A stretch of DNA of 64,000 nucleotides from R-RK-3 sp963842775 (GTDB taxonomy: Bacteria; Pseudomonadota; Alphaproteobacteria; Rhizobiales; Rhodomicrobiaceae): the NCBI GenBank assembly GCA_963842775.1, contig CAWJHQ010000002.1, positions 1 through 64,000 of the forward strand, written 5' to 3'. This document shows positions 48,279 through 57,983 of the stretch, piece after piece. Within the stretch, counting starts at the first letter, position 1, and each line of letters starts with the position of its first letter. The position numbers and the translations under genes were made by a program. The notes under the pieces were generated by a model. The model saw nothing but the letters and a program-made list of their open reading frames with translations, was not told where the DNA came from and ran no database searches.

Positions 48279-48320
48279 TGGTACGAAACTAACAATTCGC
48301 ACCACGAGGTTTTTTATTGA

Positions 48321-48403
48321 TGGATCGAATTGACCTGACATTTGAATAGGTTGGCCCTTGCTTGCGTTAGCGTGACAGGAACTCAAATGTCAGGTTCGAT
48401 CCA
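48321..48403. repeat. Imperfect long inverted repeat
   Basis: The arms 48321-48345 and 48383-48403 are complementary over 21 bases, with a 4-base insertion in the left arm; the core is TGACATTTGA/TCAAATGTCA. It lies between the dehydratase and the exporter gene. It could be a remnant of a mobile element end or a terminator-like hairpin. No transposase is adjacent. Confidence 0.6.
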
Positions 48404-48542
48404 CTAGTGATCGGCGGCTGCAATGACCGCACCGCTGCGACGGTCGATCATTGCATGCGCTGATTGATTGGATATCGTGACAGCATGCTCGACACAGAAG
48501 ACGCGGCTGGCCAGTGTGCCGCTTCCAACGCCGGAGGCCGGC

Positions 48543-49515
48543 ATGTCTGACACGACGCAAGGCATAGCGCAGGCCCATCTGGGCATGATGGTGTGGGCGC
48601 TGATCGTGGGGTTGTCCTTCCCTGCGGTGGGGTTGATCACCGAAGGATTGCCCCCGCTGCTGCTGACGGCGATCCGCTTCGCCATTGCCACGCTCGCGAT
48701 CTGGCCGCTGGTGCGGCGCAATCCCGATTTCTGGCCCAGCCTGCCGGGCCTGACGCTGTACGCTTTGATGGGCCTGTGTCTTGCCGGGTTTTTCGGGACC
48801 ATGTTCTGGGCCGCGCATCACACGACCGCCCTGTCGATGGCCACCCTCTATGTCAGCGTGCCGCTGCTGGCTTATTGCCTGGGCCGAATGCTGGGCGTGG
48901 AGCAGCGCGCCGGTCAATTGCTGGGCATCCTGGCGCTGGGGGCGGGCGGTGCGCTCGCGACTCGCTTGGGCGGAAGCCTATGCGCAGGGCGGTCAAATGC
49001 AATTCGGTGTCGGCGAGGCGGCGTTCTTCATTGGCTGCGTGGCTTCGGCGCTCTATCCGGTCCTGAGCAAATGGGGGCTGGCCCGAGGATGGCTATCGCC
49101 GAATGCCGCGCTGCGTACCTTATGGAGCCTGCTGGCCGGTAGCGTGCTCGTCGCCTTGCTGGGCCTGAGCTGGGAAACGCCGCAGGCGCTTGCGGCTATG
49201 AAACTATCCGATGCGTTGCTGGTCGCCTATCTGGGCGTGTTCTCCAGCGGGGTAACGTTCTGGCTGCAACAGCGGGCCACCGCCGTGCTGACGCCGGGCG
49301 CGGTGACGGCCTATAGCTATCTGGCGCCATTCGTCTCGATGCTCATCTTGTTCATCGGGGAGCCGCAACGCATTGGCTGGCACTGGCTGCCGGGCAGCGT
49401 GCTTGTGGTGCTGGCGATAACGCTGTTGCTGCGCCGCGATGTCGGCCAACGCAAAGCGTCACTGCCGCTGGATGCAACCTCTGGCCACTCTGCGTCGCGG
49501 CCGATCCGGCGGTGA
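48543..49515 (+). CDS. EamA/DMT family exporter, one frameshift
   Basis: This is an inner-membrane protein of about 320 residues with ten expected helices in two EamA repeats. The first repeat includes MMVWALIVGLSFPAVGLITE, AIRFAIATLAIWPL and TALSMATLYVSVPLLAY. After a change near 48960 the second reads FFIGCVASALYPVLSKWGLA, LGVFSSGVTFWLQQRAT and APFVSMLILFIGEP. The start at 48543 is favoured, since the 25 residues before it are not membrane-like. DMT proteins export amino acids or related metabolites; next to threonine aldolase an amino acid is plausible. Confidence 0.85.
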
Positions 49516-49687
49516 TCCCACTTGCCGCAGAGCCGGGCGGCTGGCCCGGCATTGTTTACCGCCGCCTGCTGCGTCTGGCGGCGGCGCAGGTGGAAAAGCA
49601 CGGCCATGTCAGGGCCCAGGTCCACATCTACGATAAGGCATGGTATCCATGTTTCCAGAACCGCTCCCAACCAAATCGAGCACCCTG

Positions 49688-50753
49688 ATGAAAAGCGAAA
49701 TCCGTATCGATCTGGTCAGTGACACCGCGACAAGACCAACCGAGGCCATGCGCGAGGCAATGGCAAAAGCACCCGTGGGCGACGAAAGCCGCGGTGAAGA
49801 TCCATCCGTGAACGCTCTATGCCGCCGCGTCGCCGAACTGACCGGGAAGGACGCGGCCATCTTTCTGCCGAGCGGCACGATGTGCAATCAGATCGCGATC
49901 CTCGTTCATTGCCGCCACGGCGACGAGATCCTGACCGCCACCGACAGCCACATCGTCAATTCAGAAGGGGCGGGGGCGGCGGCGCTGGCCGGTGCGTTCA
50001 TCCGTGAATTGCCGTCGGTGCGGGGGATGTTCGACCCAGACGCGCTGCGGGAAGCCGTGCAGCCGAAAACCTATGCGCGCGCCCCGAGGACCAGCCTGGT
50101 GACGGTCGAGCAGACCCATAATGCCGGTGGCGGCTCCATCTGGCCGCTCGCTAAGCTGCAAGCCATCCGCGAGACGGCGCGAGGCGAAGGTCTCAAGATG
50201 CATATGGACGGGGCGCGGCTGCTGAACGCGGTCGTTGCTTCAGGCACGACGGCCCGTGCTTTCGCCGACGAGGTGGACAGCGTCTGGATCGATTTTTCCA
50301 AGGGCCTCGGCTGTCCGATCGGAGCCGCTCTCGCCGGGCAGCCACGCCTTCATCAAGGAAGCCTGGACCTGGAAGCTGCGCCTCGGTGGCGGTATGCGGC
50401 AAGCGGGCATCATGGCTGCGGCGGGACTCTACGCGCTCGATCACCATGTGGAGCGGCTTGCCGAGGACCACGCCAATGCGCAGCTTTTGGCCGCAGCGCT
50501 GCGCGACATCCCCGGTATCGACATCGACTTGACGCCGGTGGAGACGAATCTGCTCTTTTTCACCCTGATGGGCGCCGCTGCGGAACAACTCGGCCTCAGA
50601 ACTGCTCGCCAAGGGCATTCGCATCGGCGTGGAAAGTCCTGCCTCGATGCGCGCGGTCACGCATATCGATATCAGCCGCGCCGACATCCTGGAAGCAGCC
50701 GAAGTATCCGCGAGGTGATGGCCGATGCTGACCGGCTGCGCGCCACGGCCTGA
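49688..50753 (+). CDS. ltaE: Low-specificity L-threonine aldolase, three or more frameshifts
   Basis: This PLP enzyme splits threonine or allo-threonine to glycine and acetaldehyde. From the ATG at 49688: IDLVSDTATRPTEAMREAMA, VGDESRGEDPSVNALCRRVA, AAIFLPSGTMCNQIAILVH, VEQTHNAGGGSIWPL, HMDGARLLNAVVA (PLP Asp) and VWIDFSKGLGCPIGAALAG (PLP Lys). Then frame changes near 50335, 50600 and 50705 are needed to read HAFIKEAWTWKLRLGGGMRQ, GIRIGVESPAS and REVMADADRL. All blocks are present, so indels in the read data are the likely reason. Confidence 0.88.
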
Positions 50754-50888
50754 GCTTGGCAAATGACACCCTTGGTGAACTGCATCTGCGCTCAGTTGCG
50801 GGTCTCGCAACCTTTACACTGCATAAGGGTTGCGGTCGCGGTGGCGATGCGCATATTTGCGCTGAAAAGAGGCGACCGGCAGCACAGT

Positions 50889-51665
50889 ATGCGTAATCCG
50901 ACCTTTAGCATCCTAGGCGGTGGACCAGCGTCGTTCGGAACGATCCGGCTGCTGCTCGCGGCCGCGTTGCTCATTTTGCAGATCGGCGTCGTCACCGCGG
51001 AGGAGGGCACGAAGGATGATGGCGTAACCCTCGCCGAGCAGTTGTTTCTGGACCGGCTGATGCAGGCGGAGTTGGGCGGGAGGCAATTCGCCAAGAATCC
51101 TGCGTCTTCGGCGCTCGGGCCGTTTCAATTCATCAGCAGCACGTTTCTCGAGGTCATTCTGCGGCATTTCCCGCAGGTGACCGAGGGCAAATCGGACGCC
51201 GAAATTCTGGCCCTGCGCGTCGATCCGAAGGTGGCCCGGGATGCCGCCCTCGCCTATACGCGCGCCAATGCGGCGTTTCTGCAGGAGCGCGGCGCCGCAA
51301 CCGAACCGGCGCATCTGCGGCTGGCCTTTCTGGTTGGGCCGAGCGGCGCGGCGAACGTGATCCTGGCGGAACCGGAAACGCCGGTGTCGAACCTGTTGAG
51401 CAAGGCCGCGCTGGAGGCAAACCCGTTTCTCGAAGGGATGACGGCGAAGCAGCTCATCGAGCGGTCCGAGCGCGAAGCCGCCGGGCTGGAACGGCTTCCG
51501 GCGTTCCCCGCCTCAGCGAAACAGGCCGTGGCCAAGCCTGAGATCAGGATACGCTGCAATTTGGGGCGAGCGAGCTGCCGCAGATGGGTGCAGCTTGCCA
51601 AAGGCCGCGCCGCGCGAATGGCGCGCCGTGCCGCCAATAAGGCCGCAACGCGCGACGCTGACTAG
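50889..51665 (+). CDS. Secreted transglycosylase-like protein
   Basis: The product of about 258 residues has a hydrophobic export signal (FGTIRLLLAAALLILQIGVV, then TAEEG). A domain with AELGGRQFAKNPASSALGPF followed by QFISSTF comes next. This resembles lytic transglycosylase folds, where the normal catalytic Glu stands before such a Gly-rich, NP-SSA-G-FQF segment; here the E of AELGG is the candidate. The C-terminus is basic and contains two Cys. It should act in the periplasm on peptidoglycan, but activity is unproven. The start could also be 50847 or earlier; 50889 is chosen for the signal peptide. Confidence 0.65.
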   Translation: MRNPTFSILGGGPASFGTIRLLLAAALLILQIGVVTAEEGTKDDGVTLAEQLFLDRLMQAELGGRQFAKNPASSALGPFQFISSTFLEVILRHFPQVTEGKSDAEILALRVDPKVARDAALAYTRANAAFLQERGAATEPAHLRLAFLVGPSGAANVILAEPETPVSNLLSKAALEANPFLEGMTAKQLIERSEREAAGLERLPAFPASAKQAVAKPEIRIRCNLGRASCRRWVQLAKGRAARMARRAANKAATRDAD

Positions 51666-51714
51666 CGCATCGGACCAAAAAGTGCGCAGCGGTTTTTGGA
51701 CAAATCCGATGCGC
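51665..51714. repeat. REP-like palindrome of Rhizobiales type
   Basis: Outer arms GCGCATCGGA and TCCGATGCGC and inner arms CCAAAAA and TTTTTGG form a long hairpin around GTGCGCAGCG. Palindromes with this wording (GCATCGG, AAAAGTGCG, CGGTTTT, CCGATGC) are frequent between genes of Rhizobiales. It overlaps the end of the previous gene and may act as a transcription end. Confidence 0.75.
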
Positions 51715-51768
51715 AAACAAATGGATAGAGCGGCGCTACCGATTCCGATAACGGGTCCGCCGCCTCGG

Positions 51769-52422
51769 CTGTTTCAGCGCGATGGCATCAGCAGGCTGCC
51801 AGAGGTCGAAGGCGACAAGACGCGAAGAAATAAGTTCAAGCCTTACCCGATCGGCTTCTTTCATATCGACATCGCCGAGGTGAGAACCGAGGAGGGCAAG
51901 CTGCACCTCTTCGTCGCCATCGATAGAACCAGCAAATTCGCTTTCGCCCAGCTCCTGGAAAAAGCAAACCGCGTCACCGCCTCGGCCTTCCTGGAAGCCC
52001 TGATCGAGGCCGTGCCTTACGCGATCCACACCGTGCTCACCGACAATGGAATCCAGTTTACCCTGCCGCCGCGATACGCCGGAGGCCCGACCGCCCGCTA
52101 TGTGACCCACATGTTTGACCTGCGCTGCCGTGAGCATGGCATCGAGCATCGGCTGACCAAGCCCAATCATCCCTGGACGAACGGCCAGGTCGAGCGGATG
52201 AACCGGACGCTGAAGGAAGCCACCGTTCGGCGCTATCACTACGATAGCCACGACCAACTCAGCAGGCACCTGCAAACCTTCCTGGCGGCTTACAACTACG
52301 CCAGGCGTCTCAAAACACTGAAGGGGCTCACTCCCCACGAATACATCTGCAGATGCTGGACAGAAACACCGGATCGGTTCAGGCTCAATCCGCTCCATCA
52401 CACCACGGGACTAAACACCTAG
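51769..52422 (+). mobile_element. 5'-truncated IS481-type transposase remnant
   Basis: About 217 codons match the C-terminal two thirds of an IS481-type transposase: DGISRLPEVEGDK, PIGFFHIDIAEVRTEEGKLH (first Asp), HTVLTDNGIQFTLPP (second Asp), HPWTNGQVERMNRTLKEATV (Glu) and RRLKTLKGLTPHEYI. The DDE set is complete but the N-terminal helix-turn-helix region is missing; upstream of 51769 is unrelated sequence next to a palindrome. Terminal inverted repeats are not visible. The copy should be unable to move by itself. Confidence 0.87.
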
Positions 52423-52575
52423 CCCATCCGCCTTCTCTCCCGCGGCCAAATGTCGGCAAATGGCTCGATCGGCAGCGCTTTAAGCGTAAACAAACCATTT
52501 TGCGTTTCAATCCTGAGTTGAAACCCCGCGCGCAAGCAATCGGCATGGGCACGCCACGTTTCCGAGGACGACGCA

Positions 52576-54747
52576 ATGAAGTGGAACGACATCCCGCTGC
52601 GGCTCAAGATACCCGGCCTGATTGTGGGATTTGCCATGGTCGTGGGTGTTGGCGTCGCCGTTGCGAGCAACATCACGGCATCCGACCGGATCGACAGTCT
52701 CACTCAGGACCGGCTTGGTGGCGTCGCAAAGGCGCGGAGCGAGGCGTTGGACGAATATTTCAAGGAAATCCGTCAGGACCTGATCCTGACCGCTACCAAT
52801 CCGTTCACCGTCGATGCGCTGAAGTCGATGGGCGAGGCATTCAAGACGGTGCCAGGCGACAAGTCGGCGTCGCTGAAAAAGACCTATATTCATGATAATC
52901 CGAACGCGCTCGGCAAAAAGCATTTGTTGGACAAGGGACCATCGGGAGGTGGTTACGATGCGGCCCATGGCCGGTTTCACCCATGGTTCCGCCAATTTCT
53001 GACCGAGCGCGGCTATTACGACATCTTCCTGTTCGATGCACAGGGAGACCTCGTCTACACGGTTTTCAAGGAAGAGGATTTCAGCACGAATTTTGCCGAG
53101 AAAGATGGTGGACCCTGGGCCGCGACCGATCTCGGCAAAGCCTTCAGGGCCGCGAAGGCCGGAGCACCAGGATCAATCGCATTCTTCGACTTTCAGGCCT
53201 ATGCGCCGAGCAACGGCGCCCCGGCAAGCTTCATCTCGACGCCGATCGTGGAGAACGGGCAGACCATCGGCGTGCTTGCCCTTCAGATGCCGATCGGCCG
53301 CATCAATTCCATCGTCAACAAGCCGACCGGACTGGGACGGACGGGTGAGAGCATTCTCGTCGGTGCGGACGGGCTGATGCGCAATGATTCACAGTTCGTC
53401 GACGGAGAGGACATCCTGCGGACGAAAATTCCGGCGGGCGTTCTTGACGACGCCAAGCAGAGCAAACCGGTCACATTGGCCGGCGGTGAATATCGGGACA
53501 TCAAGCTGATGGGCGTCGCAGCGCCATTCAGCTTCGAGGGCACCAAATGGACCCTGCTCGCGCTCCAGGGAAGCGGCGAGATCGGCGAAGCAATTGCGGC
53601 GATGAACCGCAACATGATCATCGCCGCGCTCATCCTCTTCTCCCTTGCCGGCGGGTTGGGCTATCTGGTGGCACAATCGATTGTCAGACCGATTACGAAC
53701 GTCACCGGCGTCATGCGGCTGCTGGCGGAGGGGACAACGGATGTGCCTCTCGGTGACTCGACGCGGCGCGACGAAGTCGGCGGCATGGTCCGCGCCATCT
53801 CCGTGTTCAGGGGCAATGCGATCGAGCGGCAGCGGCTTGAAAACCAGGCCCAGCAAGAGCTTGAAAGCACCGCGCGGCGCAATTCCGGCATCCAGAGGCT
53901 GGTCGAGCAGTTCGAGGGTACGATCGCCGGCATTCTTGCCGCCTTCAAGGAGGAAACGGGGAGCATGGAAGGGGTCGCGGCCAAGCTGTCCGGGGCCTCG
54001 GATATTGCCGGCAAGGAAGCCGCTGCGGCGAAACTGGCATCGAACAATGCTTCCGCCAATGTTCAGACCGTCGCCACCGCTGCCGAGGAGCTGTCGGCCT
54101 CGATCCGCGAAATCGCCATGCAAACCGAACGGACGAGCGGCGTGGTGGATCGTGCCAATGCCATAGCCGCTGAAACTGACGCCAAGGTCACCGGGTTGGC
54201 GCAATCGGCCGAAAAGATCAGCGAAGTGGTGCAACTCATCGGCGGGATCGCCGAACAGACCAATCTGCTGGCGCTCAACGCCACCATCGAGGCCGCCCGC
54301 GCCGGCGAGGCCGGAAAAGGCTTCGCCGTCGTTGCGTCGGAGGTCAAGTCGCTCGCCGACCAGGCCGGCAAGGCCACGCAGGAAATCACACTCCTCATCG
54401 GCCGGGTGCAAGAGTCGACGGAGAGCGCGGTCGGCTCGCTTCGCGCCATCACCGCGACGATGTCCGAAGTCAGCAATTTCACGGCCGCCATCGCCGTCGC
54501 TGTCGAGGAGCAGCACGCCGCCACTAACGAAATCGCCATGTCGATCAAGGTTGCGTCCGAAGGCACTGTGCTTGCATCGACGAGCGTCACCTCTGTGGTG
54601 ACCGAGATCGAGAATACGGCGGATGAGGCCGAGCGCGTCTTGGCGGCATCGCACGGCATACAGGCAGTCGCGGCACGGCTTTCCGCGTCGGTCGAACAGT
54701 TCTTGGGCGATGTGGCGCACGAGAGCGGCGGCCGCCGTACGGGCTGA
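52576..54747 (+). CDS. Methyl-accepting chemotaxis protein
   Basis: This 723-residue receptor has a first membrane helix at about 12-32 (IPGLIVGFAMVVGVGVAVAS), a periplasmic sensor domain of about 310 residues in the Cache style (GYYDIFLFDAQGDLVYTVFK, STPIVENGQTIGVLALQMP), a second helix near 345-365 (MIIAALILFSLAGGLGYLVA), a HAMP domain and a long coiled-coil signalling domain. The hairpin tip GIAEQTNLLALNATIEAARA, followed by GEAGKGFAVVASEVKSLADQ, binds CheA and CheW. No C-terminal pentapeptide for CheR is present. No che or flagellar genes are in the window, so it works with a system encoded elsewhere. The ligand is unknown. Confidence 0.93.
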   Translation: MKWNDIPLRLKIPGLIVGFAMVVGVGVAVASNITASDRIDSLTQDRLGGVAKARSEALDEYFKEIRQDLILTATNPFTVDALKSMGEAFKTVPGDKSASLKKTYIHDNPNALGKKHLLDKGPSGGGYDAAHGRFHPWFRQFLTERGYYDIFLFDAQGDLVYTVFKEEDFSTNFAEKDGGPWAATDLGKAFRAAKAGAPGSIAFFDFQAYAPSNGAPASFISTPIVENGQTIGVLALQMPIGRINSIVNKPTGLGRTGESILVGADGLMRNDSQFVDGEDILRTKIPAGVLDDAKQSKPVTLAGGEYRDIKLMGVAAPFSFEGTKWTLLALQGSGEIGEAIAAMNRNMIIAALILFSLAGGLGYLVAQSIVRPITNVTGVMRLLAEGTTDVPLGDSTRRDEVGGMVRAISVFRGNAIERQRLENQAQQELESTARRNSGIQRLVEQFEGTIAGILAAFKEETGSMEGVAAKLSGASDIAGKEAAAAKLASNNASANVQTVATAAEELSASIREIAMQTERTSGVVDRANAIAAETDAKVTGLAQSAEKISEVVQLIGGIAEQTNLLALNATIEAARAGEAGKGFAVVASEVKSLADQAGKATQEITLLIGRVQESTESAVGSLRAITATMSEVSNFTAAIAVAVEEQHAATNEIAMSIKVASEGTVLASTSVTSVVTEIENTADEAERVLAASHGIQAVAARLSASVEQFLGDVAHESGGRRTG

Positions 54748-54983
54748 ACGTTACGGCTGAGCGCTTAGGATCAACTTCCCGTTTCCTGGGCACGCCCCGG
54801 CGGCCGGCTGGTCGCGCAGGCGTTACGACGATCACGCAATTCGAAGCCGCCGCTGGCCTCCTGCGCATGGGGATTGGAGCGCCTCGCCGACGCCATTTGA
54901 CACTTGCGGCGGGTATTGCCGCTGGGACATCTTAACGCCAATGTGCTTATGCGTAATTGGCTGATGTACCAGGGGTGAATAGC

Positions 54984-55460
54984 ATGAGTGAATTCGACGC
55001 CAGCCTTGTTTGGACCGAGCCGGTGAGTGCCGAGGTTCTGGCCGCGCAGCAAAGCAATGTCGATGAGCTGCGCAAACGGCCGAATGCGCTGGCCAACGCC
55101 AAACTTCACGCCGAGCGCGACTTGGAGCGCGCGATCATGGTCTGCAACCGGGTGGCCTGGGGAGCGTTGCCCGCCGACCGGCGTGCGCCAAACGCGGGCG
55201 AGACGGAAGAACTGCTCGGCCGGCTCGGCGCGGAAGATCGCGACAAGCTGATGCGGGAAGCACGCCGAGCTGCTGAACAGCGGAGGCTGGTCGAGGCGAT
55301 GCGGGAAGCCGAGCTGGCTTGTCTCGCCGACATGCAAGCCGAGCAGGAAGCAATGGCCGCGCATGAGGCGAAGCGGCTGGAGCTTGAGGCATTCGAGGCT
55401 CACGACGCAGCCGGGAAAGCTGCCAGATTTGAGGCCTGGAAGGCGTCGTTCGGATCATGA
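54984..55460 (+). CDS. Hypothetical coiled-coil protein
   Basis: The 158-residue, Ala/Glu-rich helical protein has no signal and no membrane segment. The second half (EQRRLVEAMREAELACLADM and on) should form a coiled coil. I recognise no family. The start at 54984 has AGGGGTG upstream; an in-frame TTG 27 bases earlier is less likely. Confidence 0.6.
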   Translation: MSEFDASLVWTEPVSAEVLAAQQSNVDELRKRPNALANAKLHAERDLERAIMVCNRVAWGALPADRRAPNAGETEELLGRLGAEDRDKLMREARRAAEQRRLVEAMREAELACLADMQAEQEAMAAHEAKRLELEAFEAHDAAGKAARFEAWKASFGS

Positions 55461-55504
55461 TCGGGTTTACAGTCGTCCAGTTCCGGTCCCATCGGAGCGG
55501 GCAC

Positions 55505-56734
55505 CTAATCGATGATTTCAAATTGAAGGTCAGCATTTGAGCGCAGCCGCTCGATCAGGCGGTTGCCGAAGATCGTGGCGGGTGTCCAAAAGCCGCCCGG
55601 CTTCTCCGTCCGCACCACATCGAAGGCGAGGCAGGCGGCTGCCTGGCCTAAAATCTTCGAGGTGGAGCCATAGCCGGGGTCGCCGGCGCCAACCACTTTC
55701 GCACGCAGCTTCTGACCGCCGGACGTCGTTCCAACAAACCTGAAATCGTAAAAGCCGCTCACCTGGGCTTCGGGGCTCGGCCCTTCCCCGGGCGCCGGTA
55801 GCACGCGTTCCAACACCCATCGCGTCGGCCGCAGGGCGCTCCCTGCCATGAAACCGCCGAGCCCTGCGGTGACGCCGAGAGCCTTGGCGCGCCCGGCGAG
55901 GCCCTTTCCGGTGAGCATGGCTTCGTCATAACGGAAATCCCGTCCGTAGGAATAACCGCCCAACGCATTGGAGCGATGCACGATTCTGGTGTTGATCCCG
56001 GCCATGACAAAGGGAGCGGCCCAGGCTCCGTAATCGGGATCATAGGCTGCGGCGCGCACCCCGGGCTGACGGACATTCGGCGCGCCGGGCTGAGGGCATA
56101 GCAGATACGGATTTGCCAGCTGCTTGCGCAAGGCGGGGTCGGAGGCAGCCTCCTTGGCGATGTTCATTATGCTTGCAATGGTGCCGCCCGAGGCTCCGCC
56201 GCGCATCGCTTTAACGCGCATCGCGATTTGCGAGCAATATTCGCCGAAACGGTCGAGGGCTGCCTCTTGTAGAAAGAGGACCCCAAGGTCCGACGGGACG
56301 GAATCGAAACCGCAGCAATGTACGATGCGTGCGCCGGAGGCTTTCGCGGCAGACTCGTAGCGGTCGAGCATGCGCTTGATCCAGTGCACCTCCCCCGTCA
56401 GGTCGCAATAATCGGTGCCGGTCTCGGCGCAAACCTTGACGAGCGGTTCGCCATAGAGCGCATAAGGACCGACCGTCGAGATCACAAGACGGGCTTGCGC
56501 GCACATCGCGGCGAGCGCGGTCTCATCAGCCGCGTCGGCGACGATGAGCGGCAGGGCGGCTTGGCCTTCGCCAAGGGAGGCGCGCAGTTCTTGAAGCTTG
56601 GCCAGGGAACGGCCGGCAGCTGCCCATTTCAACGGCTGGCCCGCGCCTGGCAGTTCCGCGAGATAGCGGCAGAGCAACTTGCCGACGAAGCTCGTGGCGC
56701 CGAAAACGATGAGATCAAATTGAGCTTCGCGCAT
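55505..56734 (-). CDS. Saccharopine dehydrogenase-like enoyl reductase
   Basis: This 409-residue Rossmann-fold oxidoreductase reads FDLIVFGATSFVGKLLCRYL, KWAAAGRSLAKLQELRAS, LVISTVGPYALYGEPLVKVC, GTDYCDLTGEVHWIKRMLD and RIVHCCGFDSVPSDLGVLFL. These match the saccharopine dehydrogenase-like group that includes trans-acting enoyl reductases of mycobacterial lipid synthesis. In alphaproteobacteria the substrate is not established; a lipid or fatty acyl compound is possible. The gene is isolated. Confidence 0.85.
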   Translation of the reverse strand: MREAQFDLIVFGATSFVGKLLCRYLAELPGAGQPLKWAAAGRSLAKLQELRASLGEGQAALPLIVADAADETALAAMCAQARLVISTVGPYALYGEPLVKVCAETGTDYCDLTGEVHWIKRMLDRYESAAKASGARIVHCCGFDSVPSDLGVLFLQEAALDRFGEYCSQIAMRVKAMRGGASGGTIASIMNIAKEAASDPALRKQLANPYLLCPQPGAPNVRQPGVRAAAYDPDYGAWAAPFVMAGINTRIVHRSNALGGYSYGRDFRYDEAMLTGKGLAGRAKALGVTAGLGGFMAGSALRPTRWVLERVLPAPGEGPSPEAQVSGFYDFRFVGTTSGGQKLRAKVVGAGDPGYGSTSKILGQAAACLAFDVVRTEKPGGFWTPATIFGNRLIERLRSNADLQFEIID

Positions 56735-56957
56735 GGTCTCGGGACCTGTCTTCGCTGCTGGCGCCAGTTCGCGGGCACGCGTGGGTGAGCGATTGCTTCT
56801 ACCACCACGCAGCCCTTAGGCGTAGAGCGATGTTGCAGGTGCGCATCCTGCTTGGTTAGGACGACTCACGGCACATCGCCGATGCTCGCCCGGTGGCGGC
56901 ATGCCTCATGTGACGCTTGCGCGGGGGCCAAGCCCGCTTAGACGGCGAGCATTTGTC

Positions 56958-57983
56958 CTATCGCCGGTCCGCGGCCTCGAGGGCCAAAAGCCTGCCCGAA
57001 GCGTCTTTGCTGCCCAGGCTGGCGGCGACGCCGTACCAATATTTTGCCTTCTCCTTGTCGGGCTGAAGCCCGTTGATCTGATAGCTTGCCAGGAAAGCCG
57101 GGTCGAATGTCTGCGCCATGATGAGCGCGCCTTGGAGGCTGCCTTCCCTCGCCAAACGCGCATAGATGAGGCGCGCCGCGGTTATGTCGTTCTGCGTCAG
57201 AAGCCTGGAGGCGGTGTCCAGCAGCTGGCGTTCCTTGTCGGACGCAATGTGCGTGGATTTCGACAGTTGGCCGATGTCGGCCGGCGCCGGATCCGGCATG
57301 GCTGCGGTTTCAGTCGTCCCGGCCGGCTCGATAGGCAAGTCGGCCTTTGCTTTCGCCTTAGGCGCTTCAGCGGCGTCTTCGGCCCGCTTGGCGGGTGCCT
57401 GCGGCCGCAACTCGATCCTCACATGCTCGACGGCCGGGTCCGCAGTCTGGCCACGCAGCAGCTGCACTTCCAGTTTGAAGCTGCCGACATAGTCCTTTGG
57501 GGCGATGAGCCGCAGATTTTCCGCCTCATGAGCTGAAACGAGCCACGCTTCGGCCGCACGGAAACCGGAAGACAGCGAAAAGTTCTTTGGCAGACCGCGA
57601 AAAGACAGCAGCATGTAGTCCGTGGGCTTATGCGGCGGCACATTGATGTTGAGCTGCAGCGAGTCGCCCGCGTGCCCAACCAGATCGGCGACGGTAAATT
57701 GGCCCTGCATCTGAATAAGGGTCAGGGCGGGTATGGCATGGTCGGTGCCGCCTGTTCGGGCGCCGTCCCTTTTATACAGTACGGCGGCAATGCCCGCCCC
57801 GGCCTTTCCCGCCTCCTGCGCCAAGGTGCCGGCGAGCGCACCAGGTTGAATAGTGAGAGCGGCGGTCAGGATCGTACCCAGGGCGATGACGGATTTTAGG
57901 TGCCCAGTCACGCCATCGGCAGGCTTTCCACGGAGCGCACAGCCTGCGGCGCCAACCTCAGCGAATGAGCGGTTGCTGCCCAT
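56958..57983 (-). CDS. Secreted protein coupled to the TAXI gene
   Basis: The 341-residue product has an export signal around residues 28-52 (SVIALGTILTAALTIQPGAL). A beta-rich middle part (LVGHAGDSLQLNINVPPH) is followed by an Ala/Pro/Lys linker. The C-terminal helical part (ARLIYARLAREGSLQGALIM, AKYWYGVAASLGSKDA) is like one or two Sel1/TPR-type repeats. I do not recognise the family. Its ATG overlaps the stop of the upstream TAXI gene (TAATG), so the two are translated together and probably act together in the periplasm. Confidence 0.75.
   Translation of the reverse strand: MGSNRSFAEVGAAGCALRGKPADGVTGHLKSVIALGTILTAALTIQPGALAGTLAQEAGKAGAGIAAVLYKRDGARTGGTDHAIPALTLIQMQGQFTVADLVGHAGDSLQLNINVPPHKPTDYMLLSFRGLPKNFSLSSGFRAAEAWLVSAHEAENLRLIAPKDYVGSFKLEVQLLRGQTADPAVEHVRIELRPQAPAKRAEDAAEAPKAKAKADLPIEPAGTTETAAMPDPAPADIGQLSKSTHIASDKERQLLDTASRLLTQNDITAARLIYARLAREGSLQGALIMAQTFDPAFLASYQINGLQPDKEKAKYWYGVAASLGSKDASGRLLALEAADRR

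Noticed and set aside
49516..49687. Coding-like stretch between the exporter and threonine aldolase genes
   Set aside because: A short open frame exists but has no recognisable motif, and its length is too small to support a gene.
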